A DNA stretch of 64,000 bases from the NCBI RefSeq assembly GCF_036017915.1, contig NZ_CP107929.1:992001-1056000 (forward strand), read 5' to 3'. This DNA is from Micromonospora sp. NBC_00421 (GTDB lineage Bacteria > Actinomycetota > Actinomycetes > Mycobacteriales > Micromonosporaceae). Within the stretch, counting starts at the first letter, position 1. The number at the start of each line of letters is the position of its first letter. Positions 38,293 through 46,572 of the stretch are shown in pieces. The notes below the pieces were generated by a model. That model made no database searches. It was not told where the DNA came from and saw only the letters and a list, made by a program, of their open reading frames with translations. The translations under genes were made by a program, and so were the position numbers.

Positions 38293-38664
38293 ATGACCTC
38301 CACCCGCTCGTCACGGCTGTCGTTGTGGTCCACCGACTCGTTGCTGTCCATCGGATCGCGCGGCTCGGTGCTGTCCATCGGCAGCGTCGGCTCGATCGCC
38401 TCCGTCGGCAGCGTCGGCTCCGCCGGATCGGTCCTGTCCATCGGGTCCGCGCTCTCGATCGGGTCGGCCCTGTCGTGGCGGTCTCGCTGGTCGTTGATGG
38501 CTGACCGCTCCTTCGGAGCCGCGCTGGGCTCCCGCGAGGGTGGCCGCGCACTCATCGGTCCGTCCGCGGCGTTGGCAACCATGGCGCTGACCGCCTGTGC
38601 CGGCTACCTCCTGACGCGCAGCGGCGCGAGGCCAGCGCGGCCAGCCCGGCGCCAGCGGCGTTGA
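38293..38664 (+). CDS. Small protein with Ser-Ile-Gly-Ser repeats and C-terminal hydrophobic segment
   Basis: A 123-residue protein starting at ATG 38293. Residues about 15-65 are tandem copies of a pentapeptide of the type (I/V/A)GSxx, mostly SIGS- or SVGS-like units separated by Val, Ala or Leu. A hydrophobic stretch (IGPSAALATMALTACAGYLL) and a basic tail follow. I know similar short repeat proteins from Micromonosporaceae, without a function. Its 3' end overlaps the VanZ gene on the opposite strand by about 110 bases. The codon pattern supports a real gene, although the ribosome site is weak. Confidence 0.6.
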   Translation: MTSTRSSRLSLWSTDSLLSIGSRGSVLSIGSVGSIASVGSVGSAGSVLSIGSALSIGSALSWRSRWSLMADRSFGAALGSREGGRALIGPSAALATMALTACAGYLLTRSGARPARPARRQRR

Positions 38665-39190
38665 GCAGCACGTCGTCCACGGACGACACCCGATCCAGCC
38701 GCAGGACGTACTGCCCGGCCTCCACCAGGACCGAGCAGCCCGCCGCGAGCGCCAGGATCCGCGGCACCGACGCCAGCGCCGCGAACCGCAGCGGGGCGAA
38801 GAACCCCAGCGCCGCGAACACCAGCAGGTTGCCGGCGACCTGCCCCGTCAGCGTCACCGACCCGCGGTCGGCGAGGATCGTGAGCAGATCCCGCAGCGGT
38901 ACCAGGCTCACCCCGGCCCGGGAGCCCGGCAGCAGGGTCATCCACACCCACGGCACCGTCCCGTACCCGATGCCGACCTCGGCCAGCGACATCCGCTACG
39001 CCCACGCCGGCGTGGCACCGGTGGCCCTGCGCCGGCGGGCCAGGGCCAACACCGCCAGTGCGGCCAGGGGCAGTGCGGCCCCGCGCGGCATCCGGGTCAA
39101 CGCCGGCACCAGCAGTTCGGGGCCCGTCTGTTGAAGTGGCCGCTCATCACACAGATCGGCGGAACCGCGCGTAGACCTTTGGTCCAACAT
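38552..39190 (-). pseudogene. VanZ-family membrane protein broken by an in-frame stop
   Basis: The downstream part (ATG 38992 to 38552) gives 146 residues of a VanZ-like protein (GYGTVPWVWMTLLPGS, NLLVFAALGFFAPLRFAALA, LRLDRVSSVDDVLLNAAGAG). Directly upstream, in the same frame, is the missing N-terminal membrane segment (AALPLAALAVLALARRRRAT, then PAWA), ended by TAG at 38996-38998. Relatives I remember read PAWAWRMS at this point, so TGG to TAG is likely. The 146-residue piece could still be made from ATG 38992, but without its first membrane segment and without a good ribosome site. Confidence 0.65.
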
Positions 39191-39450
39191 CGCAGCCGAC
39201 GTCTACGTAGAGTGACGTGCTGATCCTCTGTCGACCTTCGCGCCGACTTGTAACTGTCAACAAGCGGCGCTCGTTCTGACGAACATCCGCGGAGAACGGG
39301 GCGGCGAGTTGGCGCTGAAAGTGGCGAACATCTGGCGCCCGTTCTCACGGAGAGAAATCAGACGGGCAGCGTGAAACGCTCGGTCTTTGGCCTTCCGGTT
39401 CCACGGCCCCGGATGTGGACCTTCCGCCGGAATCCTGGCGGCAGCGGCCT
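39191..39450. other. Intergenic region next to the transposase remnant
   Basis: About 260 bases with no supported gene. No terminal inverted repeats of an insertion sequence could be recognised around the transposase scrap that follows. Confidence 0.3.
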
Positions 39451-39576
39451 CTGGATCGAGTGTATCCCGTGGTGTTCATCGACGCGCTGGTGATGAAGAT
39501 CCGGCAGGGGCAGGTCACGAACCGGCCCTTCTACGTGGTGGTCGGGATCAGCCTGGACGGGGGAACATCGCATTAG
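39451..39576 (+). mobile_element. IS256-family transposase fragment
   Basis: A 41-codon segment reads YPVVFIDALVMKIRQGQVTN followed by RPFYVVVGISLDG. This is the conserved central part of mutator/IS256-type transposases, around the second catalytic Asp. It ends at TAG 39574-39576. Everything before and after is missing, so the element is dead. It marks a past insertion near the boundary between the polysaccharide and ABC-transporter regions. Confidence 0.7.
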
Positions 39577-40187
39577 GCGGCAGTCCCTGCTGATGTGTTC
39601 AGTCGTGATCCTCGCAGGATGTAGTGGGCTGCGCCGAGGACGAGCAGTCCGGCTGCGGTAGTGCCGGCTGTTGTGGATTCGGCTGGCTGCAGGGGCCAGC
39701 TGAGAATTTGGCCGAGGACGCTGTCGCCGGTGGTGCGGCTGATCGGCAGGAACGGCGGAATGGTGATGAAGGGGACCAGATAGAACCATGAGCGTGCGCT
39801 ACCAAGGGTGGCAGCGCCGAGACTGATCAGACCGAGCGCGCCGGCGCAGTTGCGCGCGAGGGCGGCCGGCTCGCCGTATCCGTGCATCGTGCCGGCTACC
39901 GACAGCAGCAGACCGAGGACGACCAGAGCGGCGAGGGTCAGGTGCAGTGCCCGCCGAGTCGGCCAGGGCAGTGCGGCGGTGCGGTCCAGGTCGGGGTCGG
40001 GACCGGTGAGAGTGATGCCGGCGGCGACGGCGGCGAAGCCGGTGGCGGCCATGGACAGGGGAGCCGACAGGATGTCGGGTGGCGAGATTGCGGTCCAGAT
40101 CGCCCAGAGGCCCCAGACCACCGCCGCGGCGCCGATCATGGCGGCGGGTATCCGGCGCGCTCGGAAGTGGTGAGCAAGCCCTTTCAT
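39573..40187 (-). CDS. Membrane protein of an ABC transporter operon
   Basis: A 204-residue integral membrane protein with about five or six hydrophobic helices (AAMIGAAAVVWGLWAIWTAI, LHLTLAALVVLGLLLSVAG, FYLVPFITIPPFLPI). The start overlaps the preceding permease stop by ATGA. No family is recognised; it is probably a second membrane component of the ABC system encoded just upstream. Confidence 0.65.
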   Translation of the reverse strand: MKGLAHHFRARRIPAAMIGAAAVVWGLWAIWTAISPPDILSAPLSMAATGFAAVAAGITLTGPDPDLDRTAALPWPTRRALHLTLAALVVLGLLLSVAGTMHGYGEPAALARNCAGALGLISLGAATLGSARSWFYLVPFITIPPFLPISRTTGDSVLGQILSWPLQPAESTTAGTTAAGLLVLGAAHYILRGSRLNTSAGTAA

Positions 40188-41455
40188 CGAGGGCTACCCA
40201 TCAGGATGTCCCACTGGGTGTCGGCGTTGCAGGCAAGGCCAGCGTCGCGGAGCGCGGCGATGCGTGCCAGTTGTTCGGCTGCGGGCAGTGAGGCCAGCCG
40301 TTGCCATACCTCGACTGCTTTCTGTTCAGTGTCCGGTGGCGGGGTTTCGAGCAGCCAGTACGCGGCGGCGAGCCGGGCGGCGCCGTACGTCTCCCAGTTG
40401 CTGGTGTCTCCGCAGCTGATGACCCCCGCACCGGTCAGTAGTTGCAGCGTGACCTGTTCGGCGTCGATGTCCGCGGCCCGTCCGCTGTCGATGTAGAAGG
40501 TGATGGTCTGCCCTGACGGGGTGTCCTGTTCGGCGGGGTTACCGCTGATGTCTCGGATCCCTTCGTCGACGGCGGTCGGGGGATTCGGTAGGCGGCTGAG
40601 GCGGTGCAGGGCGTCGCGGGCGGGTGCGACGGTGTCGGGGAGGATGGCGGCGTGTACCCGGCGGACGCAGACGCGGGGTGTTCCGTCGGCGCAGACCAGC
40701 TCGCGGGCACCGGCGTCGACGGCGTCCATGCTGTTGGCCGGGCCGGCCGACGCCAGCAGAAGCAGCGCGGTCACGGCACCGAAGACGGCTGGTAGGGCGG
40801 CAGCCGTGCGGGCGCGGACGTTGGTGGCCGACAGCAGCAGGAATCCGGTGGTGGCCAGGGCGAGCGCCCAGATGGACTGGGCCAGACTCAGCCGGGCCGG
40901 CACGATGAGGAAGTCGCCGCTCTGGCCGAGCACCGGCGACAGCAGAGCAACGCTCTGCTGGACACGGCCAGCGACGTAGTAGGCGGACAGCAGGCCGGGG
41001 GCGCTGGACAGGATCAGTCCGGCCATGGCCAGAGTTGGCGCGGTGAACCGCGACGGTACGACGGTGCCCAGGCCCATGCCGAGCAGCCCGGCGGCGAGTA
41101 GCAGCGGCAGCCCGGTGGTGATGACGGCGATCGCGGCGGGGTTGAAGTAGGTCGCCGAGCCGGCTACCAGCGGCAGGCATGCGGCCACGGTCAGCAGGTA
41201 GGCGACGGTGACGGTCAGACTCAGCGCGAGGGCCGGTGACGCGGCGCGTTGCCAGGCGGGCCGGGCAGTGCTGGTGAACAACTCGCCGACGCGTCCGCGG
41301 CGGTCGCGGTCGGTCAGCCACGCCCCGGCGGCCAGGGTGAGCGGCCAGGTGAAGGCAAGCGCTGTGCGTAGCGTAGTTGCCAGCGGGGACCATCGGCTGC
41401 TCCACGCATCGGGCCCGAAGAGGAGATACATCGCGGCGAGGCCGAGTAGGAGCAC
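40184..41455 (-). CDS. ABC-2-like permease with C-terminal soluble domain
   Basis: A protein of about 423 residues. The first 240 residues form about seven hydrophobic helices. The rest (about 245-423) is soluble, with Cys residues (ELVCADGTPRVCVRRVHAAI) that suggest an extracytoplasmic domain. It follows the ATPase gene. The true start is uncertain: no ATG lies in frame between 41455 (GTG) and the TAA that follows the ATPase stop, so the frame could begin at a rarer codon up to about 41500. Function as the channel part of an ABC exporter is inferred. Confidence 0.65.
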   Translation of the reverse strand: MLLLGLAAMYLLFGPDAWSSRWSPLATTLRTALAFTWPLTLAAGAWLTDRDRRGRVGELFTSTARPAWQRAASPALALSLTVTVAYLLTVAACLPLVAGSATYFNPAAIAVITTGLPLLLAAGLLGMGLGTVVPSRFTAPTLAMAGLILSSAPGLLSAYYVAGRVQQSVALLSPVLGQSGDFLIVPARLSLAQSIWALALATTGFLLLSATNVRARTAAALPAVFGAVTALLLLASAGPANSMDAVDAGARELVCADGTPRVCVRRVHAAILPDTVAPARDALHRLSRLPNPPTAVDEGIRDISGNPAEQDTPSGQTITFYIDSGRAADIDAEQVTLQLLTGAGVISCGDTSNWETYGAARLAAAYWLLETPPPDTEQKAVEVWQRLASLPAAEQLARIAALRDAGLACNADTQWDILMGSPR

Positions 41456-41509
41456 GATCAGGCCGGCGCCGACCGCAGCGCTACGGCGCAGGTCGATGGC
41501 AAGCGCTTA

Positions 41510-42316
41510 TCATGCGCCGGCCTCCCGCCGGGCCTGGCGGATCACCGCGGCGTAGCCGCGTTCAGCGGCACTGTCACCGGGGTCACCGGTGCCGCCGCGT
41601 TCGGCCAGTTCCGCGGGCGTGCCCTGCCACACCACCCGGCCGGCATGCATGATGACCACATCGGTGCACGAGGCCACCACGTCCTCTACCAGGTGGGTAG
41701 AGACCAGCACGCAGGTGTCGGCGCCGAGGTCACGGAGCAGCTCGCGGAAGGTCAACCGCTGCTCCGGGTCGAGACCCACGGTGGGCTCGTCAAGCAGTAG
41801 CAACGCCGGGTCGTTGACGATGGCCTGGGCCACACCGGCACGACGCAGCATCCCACCGGACAGCTGTTTCAACTTGCTGCCGGCCCGCTCGGTGAGCCCG
41901 ACCCGGGTGATCGCCCGTTCGGCGGCCACGGTGATGCCGGCCGTGGGCACTTCTTTGAGCCAGGCCGTGTACTCGACGAACTCGTAGACGGTGAACTTCG
42001 GGTAGTAGCCGAACTCCTGCGGCAGGTAGCCCATCATGCGCCGGATCGGCCGCAGATCGGCTCGACGCTCGTGCACCGGCCGACTAAGAAGGTTCAGGCT
42101 GCCGGCGGCTGGCCTGAGCACGGTCGCCAGCGCGCGCATCAGCGTGGTCTTCCCGGCGCCGTTGGGACCCAGCAGGCCGTGGACGCCTACACCGATGCGC
42201 AGGTCGAGGCCGGTCACCGCCAGATGCCGGCCCGCCCGGACCTGCAAGCCGTGCGCCTGCACCGCGTGTTCCCACGTGGTCGGCCTCAACTCGGCCTCGG
42301 ACAGACTCCGTACCAT
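41510..42316 (-). CDS. ABC transporter ATP-binding protein
   Basis: A 268-residue ATPase. Walker A is GPNGAGKTTL, the signature is LSGGMLRRAGVAQ, and Walker B is LLLLDEPTVGLDPE. A switch His is in STHLVED. YLPQEFGYYPKFTVYEFVEY is typical of the ABC-2 lantibiotic/antibiotic-type group. The start is taken as the second ATG (42316), five bases after AAGGAG. It powers the following membrane proteins; the substrate is unknown. Confidence 0.9.
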   Translation of the reverse strand: MVRSLSEAELRPTTWEHAVQAHGLQVRAGRHLAVTGLDLRIGVGVHGLLGPNGAGKTTLMRALATVLRPAAGSLNLLSRPVHERRADLRPIRRMMGYLPQEFGYYPKFTVYEFVEYTAWLKEVPTAGITVAAERAITRVGLTERAGSKLKQLSGGMLRRAGVAQAIVNDPALLLLDEPTVGLDPEQRLTFRELLRDLGADTCVLVSTHLVEDVVASCTDVVIMHAGRVVWQGTPAELAERGGTGDPGDSAAERGYAAVIRQARREAGA

Positions 42317-42382
42317 CATCGCTCCTTGGACAGGAATCACCAGCCGCTGGCAGGCAGCGGGAAACAGTGGGCGGGCCGTTGA

Positions 42383-42724
42383 TCAGTTACGAGTGGCGAG
42401 CCGTTGGAAGGCGTCAGCGCGGGTCCAGGCCAGGGCGGCCAGTACCAGCCCGGTCATTGCCCAGACCGGGGCCTTGTCGGCGTCCAGCACGCCGGGCAGC
42501 TGATGGGTCAGCATCGCCGGTGCCGTCACCACGGCGACCCAGGCAGCGGCGACGACACCGGCAGCCCTTCGTACGCCGAGCAGACTGCCCAGCGCGATCG
42601 TGGCCGAGGTAACGGTCAGGCAGGGCAGCAGCCACAACGCCACCGACGTCCCGACGGCCCAGCCGACCGCCGCGAGAACCGGCAGAAGCGCCGTAAGCAC
42701 CGTGACGGTGCGGCGCAGCACCAT
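42383..42724 (-). CDS. Membrane remainder of an anti-sigma factor-like protein
   Basis: A 113-residue protein with about four hydrophobic helices (TVLTALLPVLAAVGWAVG, VALWLLPCLTVTSATIALGS, AAGVVAAAWVAVVTAPAML) ending DAFQRLATRN. I remember longer relatives that carry an N-terminal zinc-finger anti-sigma domain, encoded after an ECF sigma factor. That domain is absent here. The ATG shares its A with the sigma factor stop (TGATG). It is probably what is left after a deletion across the sigma/anti-sigma junction. Confidence 0.5.
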   Translation of the reverse strand: MVLRRTVTVLTALLPVLAAVGWAVGTSVALWLLPCLTVTSATIALGSLLGVRRAAGVVAAAWVAVVTAPAMLTHQLPGVLDADKAPVWAMTGLVLAALAWTRADAFQRLATRN

Positions 42725-43077
42725 CAGAGCACCTCGTCCTCGGCGGCGGGCGCCGGCGCTGCGGCTATCGCAAGCGGAAGTTCCGCCGCGCGGGCACGGT
42801 GCCGGAAGGCGTCCACCAGCCGGCGTGCCGCAATCGTCCAGATCCAGCCCGTCGCACCACTCTGCGCCGAGCCGGTGAACGACCCCGCCGACCGCCACAC
42901 CGCCATGAAGGTCTCCTGCAGAACCTCGGCCACGATCTCGTCGTCGGAACACCGGCGCCGTAACCGGGTCGCCAGCCACGGCGCCGTACGCCGGTACAAC
43001 TCGTCGAAAGCGGCATGCTCACCGCGTGCGCAGCGGCGAACCAGCTGCACCTCGGTCACCGCTTCCTGATCACCCAC
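42724..43077 (-). CDS. ECF-type sigma factor lacking region 4
   Basis: About 117 residues from GTG 43077 (start uncertain; the frame is open to 43182). Region 2 is clear: LVRRCARGEHAAFDELYRRT, then DDEIVAEVLQETFMAVWRSA and GWIWTIAARRLVDAFRHRAR. After an Ala-rich linker the protein stops, without the region 4 helix-turn-helix that reads the -35 box. Full-length relatives continue for about 70 more residues. The following gene is the membrane tail of an anti-sigma-like protein, so one deletion may have removed both the sigma region 4 and the anti-sigma N-terminus. Confidence 0.6.
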   Translation of the reverse strand: MGDQEAVTEVQLVRRCARGEHAAFDELYRRTAPWLATRLRRRCSDDEIVAEVLQETFMAVWRSAGSFTGSAQSGATGWIWTIAARRLVDAFRHRARAAELPLAIAAAPAPAAEDEVL

Positions 43078-43451
43078 GCTCAGTAGGACGGCGCCGACCG
43101 CCCGGCGGATAGCCAAAGCAGTGTGACTCGAGACACATGCGCAAGCCATGAATGCCCGTGCATCGGCTGTCCAACGGATCACGAGGCGCCGAGCGGTCTA
43201 CGAGAACCCTAGAACCACAACACACGGGATCGAGGTCCTGCCCCACGGAGCACCCCCGGCTGAACACGGATATCTACGCGGCCCCGAGCCCGGTTGATCT
43301 CCTTCTGCGAATCCGGTTTGTTCTTGCCGTTGTGGGGCGTGATCTATCGTTCCGGTCACGCCGAATTCGACGTCGTCTTCCGGGCGGCAAGGCGTGATCG
43401 GGCCGTCATTGGCCTCTCGCCGGAACGGGAGTAGACCCGTTAGTTCCACGG
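43078..43451. other. Intergenic region upstream of the sigma factor remnant
   Basis: About 370 bases, mixed composition, with no gene that shows both a ribosome site and family-like sequence. The promoter of the minus-strand sigma/ABC operon should lie here. Confidence 0.35.
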
Positions 43452-43880
43452 TCATCGCCTGCCTGCGGAGGAGATGACGCGGGGATGGCGTTTGTCGATG
43501 AGGACGGCGGCGGTGGGGAAGGCGTCGGCGTTGAGAACCCGGGTCCGGGTCGCGGCACCGTCGATGAGTAGCGCGAGTTGCTCGCCGAGTTGTTCGGGTT
43601 CGGCGGCACCGGCTTCCCGGGCGGTGTCGGCGAGCCGCGCGGCGACGGCTTCCTTGTAGTCGCGCGCGTACTGGGATGCCGGGTGCTGGGGGTCGTGAAG
43701 TTCGACGGCGGCGCCGATGTAGGGGCACAGGGGGGTGGCGTGAGGGACGTCGAACGCGGCGAGGAGCCGTTCGCGGGGCGTGAGGTCGGTGCGGTCGAAC
43801 ACGCCAGACAGAACGGAGGGGTCGAACCGGCGCAGGTACTCGGCGACGAGTTCGTCCTTGCCGGTAACGAATTCCCGGAC
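43452..43880 (-). pseudogene. TetR-family regulator without its DNA-binding start
   Basis: The frame reads GKDELVAEYLRRFDPS, ERLLAAFDVPHATPLCPYIG and LADTAREAGAAEPEQLGEQL, which are the end of the helix-turn-helix region and the ligand domain of a TetR regulator. The helix-turn-helix itself is missing. Just upstream (43890-43941) the sequence changes to an IS6-type transposase scrap. A 116-residue product could start at GTG 43802, but it would not bind DNA. Confidence 0.6.
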
Positions 43881-43889
43881 CTCGACCGG

Positions 43890-43941
43890 GGCTGACCGCC
43901 AGCACGATCGCCTCGGGCGGGAACCGGAACCCGGCCCGCAG
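43890..43941 (-). mobile_element. IS6-type transposase N-terminal scrap
   Basis: The minus strand encodes LRAGFRFPPEAIVLAVS, a typical N-terminal segment of actinobacterial IS6-like transposases, and then loses similarity. A second scrap on the same strand (44012-44075, DAWVTQRARDLAAA) resembles the integrase-core segment of IS481/IS3-like transposases. Both are decayed. They probably caused the loss of the TetR start. Confidence 0.45.
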
Positions 43942-44019
43942 AGGCCGGGCCGTCCGACCGGTTCCTGGATACCGGAGCCCGCAGGTCGGCCACCGACCGG
44001 CCGGCGGGCAACTATCGGA

Positions 44020-44042
44020 CGCTGCGAACTTTCGCCGCAGCG
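44020..44042 (-). terminator. Hairpin downstream of the Eis-like gene
   Basis: CGCTGCG and CGCAGCG form a 7-bp stem with a 9-base loop, about 35 bases past the Eis-like stop codon at 44076. The stem is short, so this is only a possible terminator. Confidence 0.3.
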
Positions 44043-44075
44043 AGATCACGGGCGCGCTGGGTCACCCAGGCGTCG

Positions 44076-45254
44076 TCAGAAGGTCGAGAAGAGGTAGGGA
44101 GAGGCGCGCGGGAAGAGTCGCCGTAGCGGCTGCAGGGATTCCGGATCCACCGTTCCCAGTTGGCGGGCGTTGATGTCCACCGGGTCGAGCACACCGTAGG
44201 CCAGACCGCTGAGGCCGGCGACGGTCAGGACCGCGGTGGGTCGCCGCGTCGTCTGCTCCACGAGCATCGTGCCACGTTCGCCGACCAGCCGATGGGTTCC
44301 GCCGATCAGCTCGTCGTCGACGATCTGCACGGTGACGTCGCCCGTCCCGCAGGGCATACCGTCGAGGGCGTCCATGCGTAGCAGCCTGCCCATCGGGGCG
44401 GGCTCCCCGGGCAGGGCGACGCGACCCGTCTCGGTCACCTCCAGGTCGGTGTCCCACAGTTCGGCCAGCTCACCTGCCGCCACCGTCACGCTGACCGTCT
44501 TCACCTGGTCGACATGCCGTGCCAGGAACTGCAACAGCAGCGCCCGCCCCAGGGGTCCGGTGGTGAGCAGGTCGTCGCCGACGAGGTCTCCGCCGAAGCC
44601 CGTGATCCGATATGTCAGGGCTCCCACAACTGCACCGTCGACGCAGGCGAGCGCGAGCCACTGTGGGGGATTCTCCCGGCGTGCGGCCCACTGCACTTCG
44701 TCGAACACCGCGAAACCGTGCCAGTGTCTCAGCAGTTCGTGGGTGAGGGCCGTGTATTCGGGGAAGCCGTCACGTAGGTCGAGTTGGCTGACCGTCCCGG
44801 GCACCTCGCCGGCCAGGCGCAACCCCGGTGTCTGGAGGCAGGCGGTGCGCTTGCGGGGCAGGCCCACATAGCCGAATCGCTGGTAGAAGCTCGGCCGGAA
44901 TGGATACAGCGTGCTCAGCAGGCATCCTTGGTCGCGCATCTGTCGCAGCAGCCGATTGAGCAGCGCCCGGACGTGGCCCTTGCGCCGTGACCCCGGATGG
45001 GAGGCGACGGAGGCGACACCGGCCATGGGGTGCACGGTGCCGCGCAGGTTCTGCCGCATGGGCAGCGCCTCGGCGCAGGCGACGATCCTGCCCGCCTCTT
45101 CGACGACCAGGCAGGTGGCCGTCCGCCGGTAGATGCTGCTCTTGTGAAACGCCTCCCGCTGCGCTTCTTCCCATGGCGATGACATGAAGGCGTACGCCTG
45201 TAAGGCAAAAGTTGTGTCGGTGAGTTCTTCCGCGGCCACCGATCGTATTTTCAT
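44076..45254 (-). CDS. eis: Eis-family GNAT acetyltransferase
   Basis: A 392-residue acetyltransferase of the Eis type: N-terminal GNAT domain with VASVASHPGSRRKGHVRALL (acetyl-CoA site), a second GNAT-like half, and a C-terminal SCP2-like domain ending FPRASPYLFSTF, whose terminal carboxylate acts in catalysis in Eis. The start ATG 45254 has GAGGGG upstream. Eis enzymes acetylate amines of aminoglycosides and other substrates. It lies at the end of the aminocyclitol-type group, where it may acetylate the amine of the product or protect against it. A terminator-like hairpin separates it from that group, so it may be a separate unit. Confidence 0.82.
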   Translation of the reverse strand: MKIRSVAAEELTDTTFALQAYAFMSSPWEEAQREAFHKSSIYRRTATCLVVEEAGRIVACAEALPMRQNLRGTVHPMAGVASVASHPGSRRKGHVRALLNRLLRQMRDQGCLLSTLYPFRPSFYQRFGYVGLPRKRTACLQTPGLRLAGEVPGTVSQLDLRDGFPEYTALTHELLRHWHGFAVFDEVQWAARRENPPQWLALACVDGAVVGALTYRITGFGGDLVGDDLLTTGPLGRALLLQFLARHVDQVKTVSVTVAAGELAELWDTDLEVTETGRVALPGEPAPMGRLLRMDALDGMPCGTGDVTVQIVDDELIGGTHRLVGERGTMLVEQTTRRPTAVLTVAGLSGLAYGVLDPVDINARQLGTVDPESLQPLRRLFPRASPYLFSTF

Positions 45255-45284
45255 GTCGCCCCTCACGTTTTAAGATCTACGGGC

Positions 45285-45323
45285 GGTGCCGGCCCGCCGC
45301 CCTTGCAGGCGGGGGCCGGCACC
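45285..45323 (-). terminator. Strong hairpin ending the aminocyclitol-type operon
   Basis: GGTGCCGGCCCGCC pairs with GGCGGGGGCCGGCACC (two extra G as a bulge) around a 9-base loop. It starts 8 bases after the aminotransferase stop codon at 45331, as expected for the end of the minus-strand operon that begins at 51815. Confidence 0.7.
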
Positions 45324-45330
45324 GGTTCCG

Positions 45331-46560
45331 CTAGCCGAGCACGCCGTCCATCGTCGCGTTGATCTGCTGGGCGACGTGGGCCACCTCAGCCTCGGTCGAA
45401 CGGACGGTGATACCGAATCCGGCACCCAGGTACTGGTCCGACACACCGATGGAGAAGGCGACCGACCGGGCCAGAACCTCGTCGGTGCGCGGCAGGCTGC
45501 CACGCCGGTAGTCGTGCTTGGTCTCCGTACCCGGCGCGCGGAACGGGGCGACGTTGGGACCGTCACCGGTCAACGCACCCAGTTGTGGCATGTTGCCGTA
45601 GTAGTGCCGACCCGAGTCGACAAGGGTCTTGGTGCCCAACGCGGCGGCCACTGCAGCGGCGTCCTCGACACGGTCGAACACGTAGACCAGTAGCGTTCCG
45701 CACTCACCGTGCGGATCGTGCAGGACACGACGGCGGACCCCGTCGCGCTGGGTGATCAGTGAGGCCAGTTGCGCCTTGTGCTCGCGTACCGAGGTGATGA
45801 CCGCGTCGAGTTTTCCCAGTTGGGCGCACGCGATCGCCCCGGCGAGCTCGGACATTCGAAGGTTGAGTCCGAACAGGACGTCGCCCTGCCCGGTGTCCGT
45901 GCGCAGCGGGAACCAGCCCTGGTCCTGGAAGGAATAGGCCCGCTGGTAGAGCCGCTCGTTCGAGGCGAGCAGGAAACCGCCCTCCCCACAGCAGATGACC
46001 TTGAAGGGGTTGAGTGAGAAGGCGCCGACGTCGCCCCAGGTGCCCAGCCTCTGGCCCTGGTAGGAGGCGCCGCATGCCTGCGCGACGTCCTCGATGATGG
46101 CGAGGTCGTGCCGTCGGGCGATGTCGCGCAGCGGGGCCAGATCACAGGGCGCACCGAGCATGTGGACCGGCATGATGGCGCGGGTCTGTGCGGTGATCCG
46201 GGACTCGACGTCGGCCGGATCCAACGTCAGGGACTCGTCGATCTCGGCCAGCACCGGCGTGGCACCGCTGTAGATGATGCTGCCGATGGAGGCGACGAAG
46301 GTGTAGCCGGGAACGATCACCTCGTCGCCGGGACCGATGCCCAGGGCGGCGAGGCCGGTCAGGAGGGCCGAGGTGCCGCTGTTCACCGCGACGGAGTACG
46401 GCGAGTGGAACAGTTGCTGGCTGCTCAGTTCGAACTCCCGGACGAACGAGGTGAAATCCGGCTTGTCGTAGGCATAGCGATTGAGGTCCCAGTTGTCCAG
46501 CACCTGAGCGATGTTGTGCTTCTCCTCGGCACCGAGGAATGCGTATCCGGGTCCAGGCAT
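45331..46560 (-). CDS. DegT/DnrJ/EryC1-type aminotransferase (aminocyclitol type)
   Basis: A 409-residue PLP aminotransferase: [35 protein letters not shown], and the PLP lysine in GAFSLNPFKVICCGEGG. It resembles AHBA- and aminocyclitol-forming members. The start ATG 46560 has GAAGGAAGCC upstream. With a sugar-phosphate cyclase, oxidoreductases and a HAD phosphatase in the same operon, it probably aminates a keto-cyclitol. It is distinct in sequence from the aminotransferase at 15415. Confidence 0.85.
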   Translation of the reverse strand: MPGPGYAFLGAEEKHNIAQVLDNWDLNRYAYDKPDFTSFVREFELSSQQLFHSPYSVAVNSGTSALLTGLAALGIGPGDEVIVPGYTFVASIGSIIYSGATPVLAEIDESLTLDPADVESRITAQTRAIMPVHMLGAPCDLAPLRDIARRHDLAIIEDVAQACGASYQGQRLGTWGDVGAFSLNPFKVICCGEGGFLLASNERLYQRAYSFQDQGWFPLRTDTGQGDVLFGLNLRMSELAGAIACAQLGKLDAVITSVREHKAQLASLITQRDGVRRRVLHDPHGECGTLLVYVFDRVEDAAAVAAALGTKTLVDSGRHYYGNMPQLGALTGDGPNVAPFRAPGTETKHDYRRGSLPRTDEVLARSVAFSIGVSDQYLGAGFGITVRSTEAEVAHVAQQINATMDGVLG

Positions 46561-46572
46561 GGCTTCCTTCTC

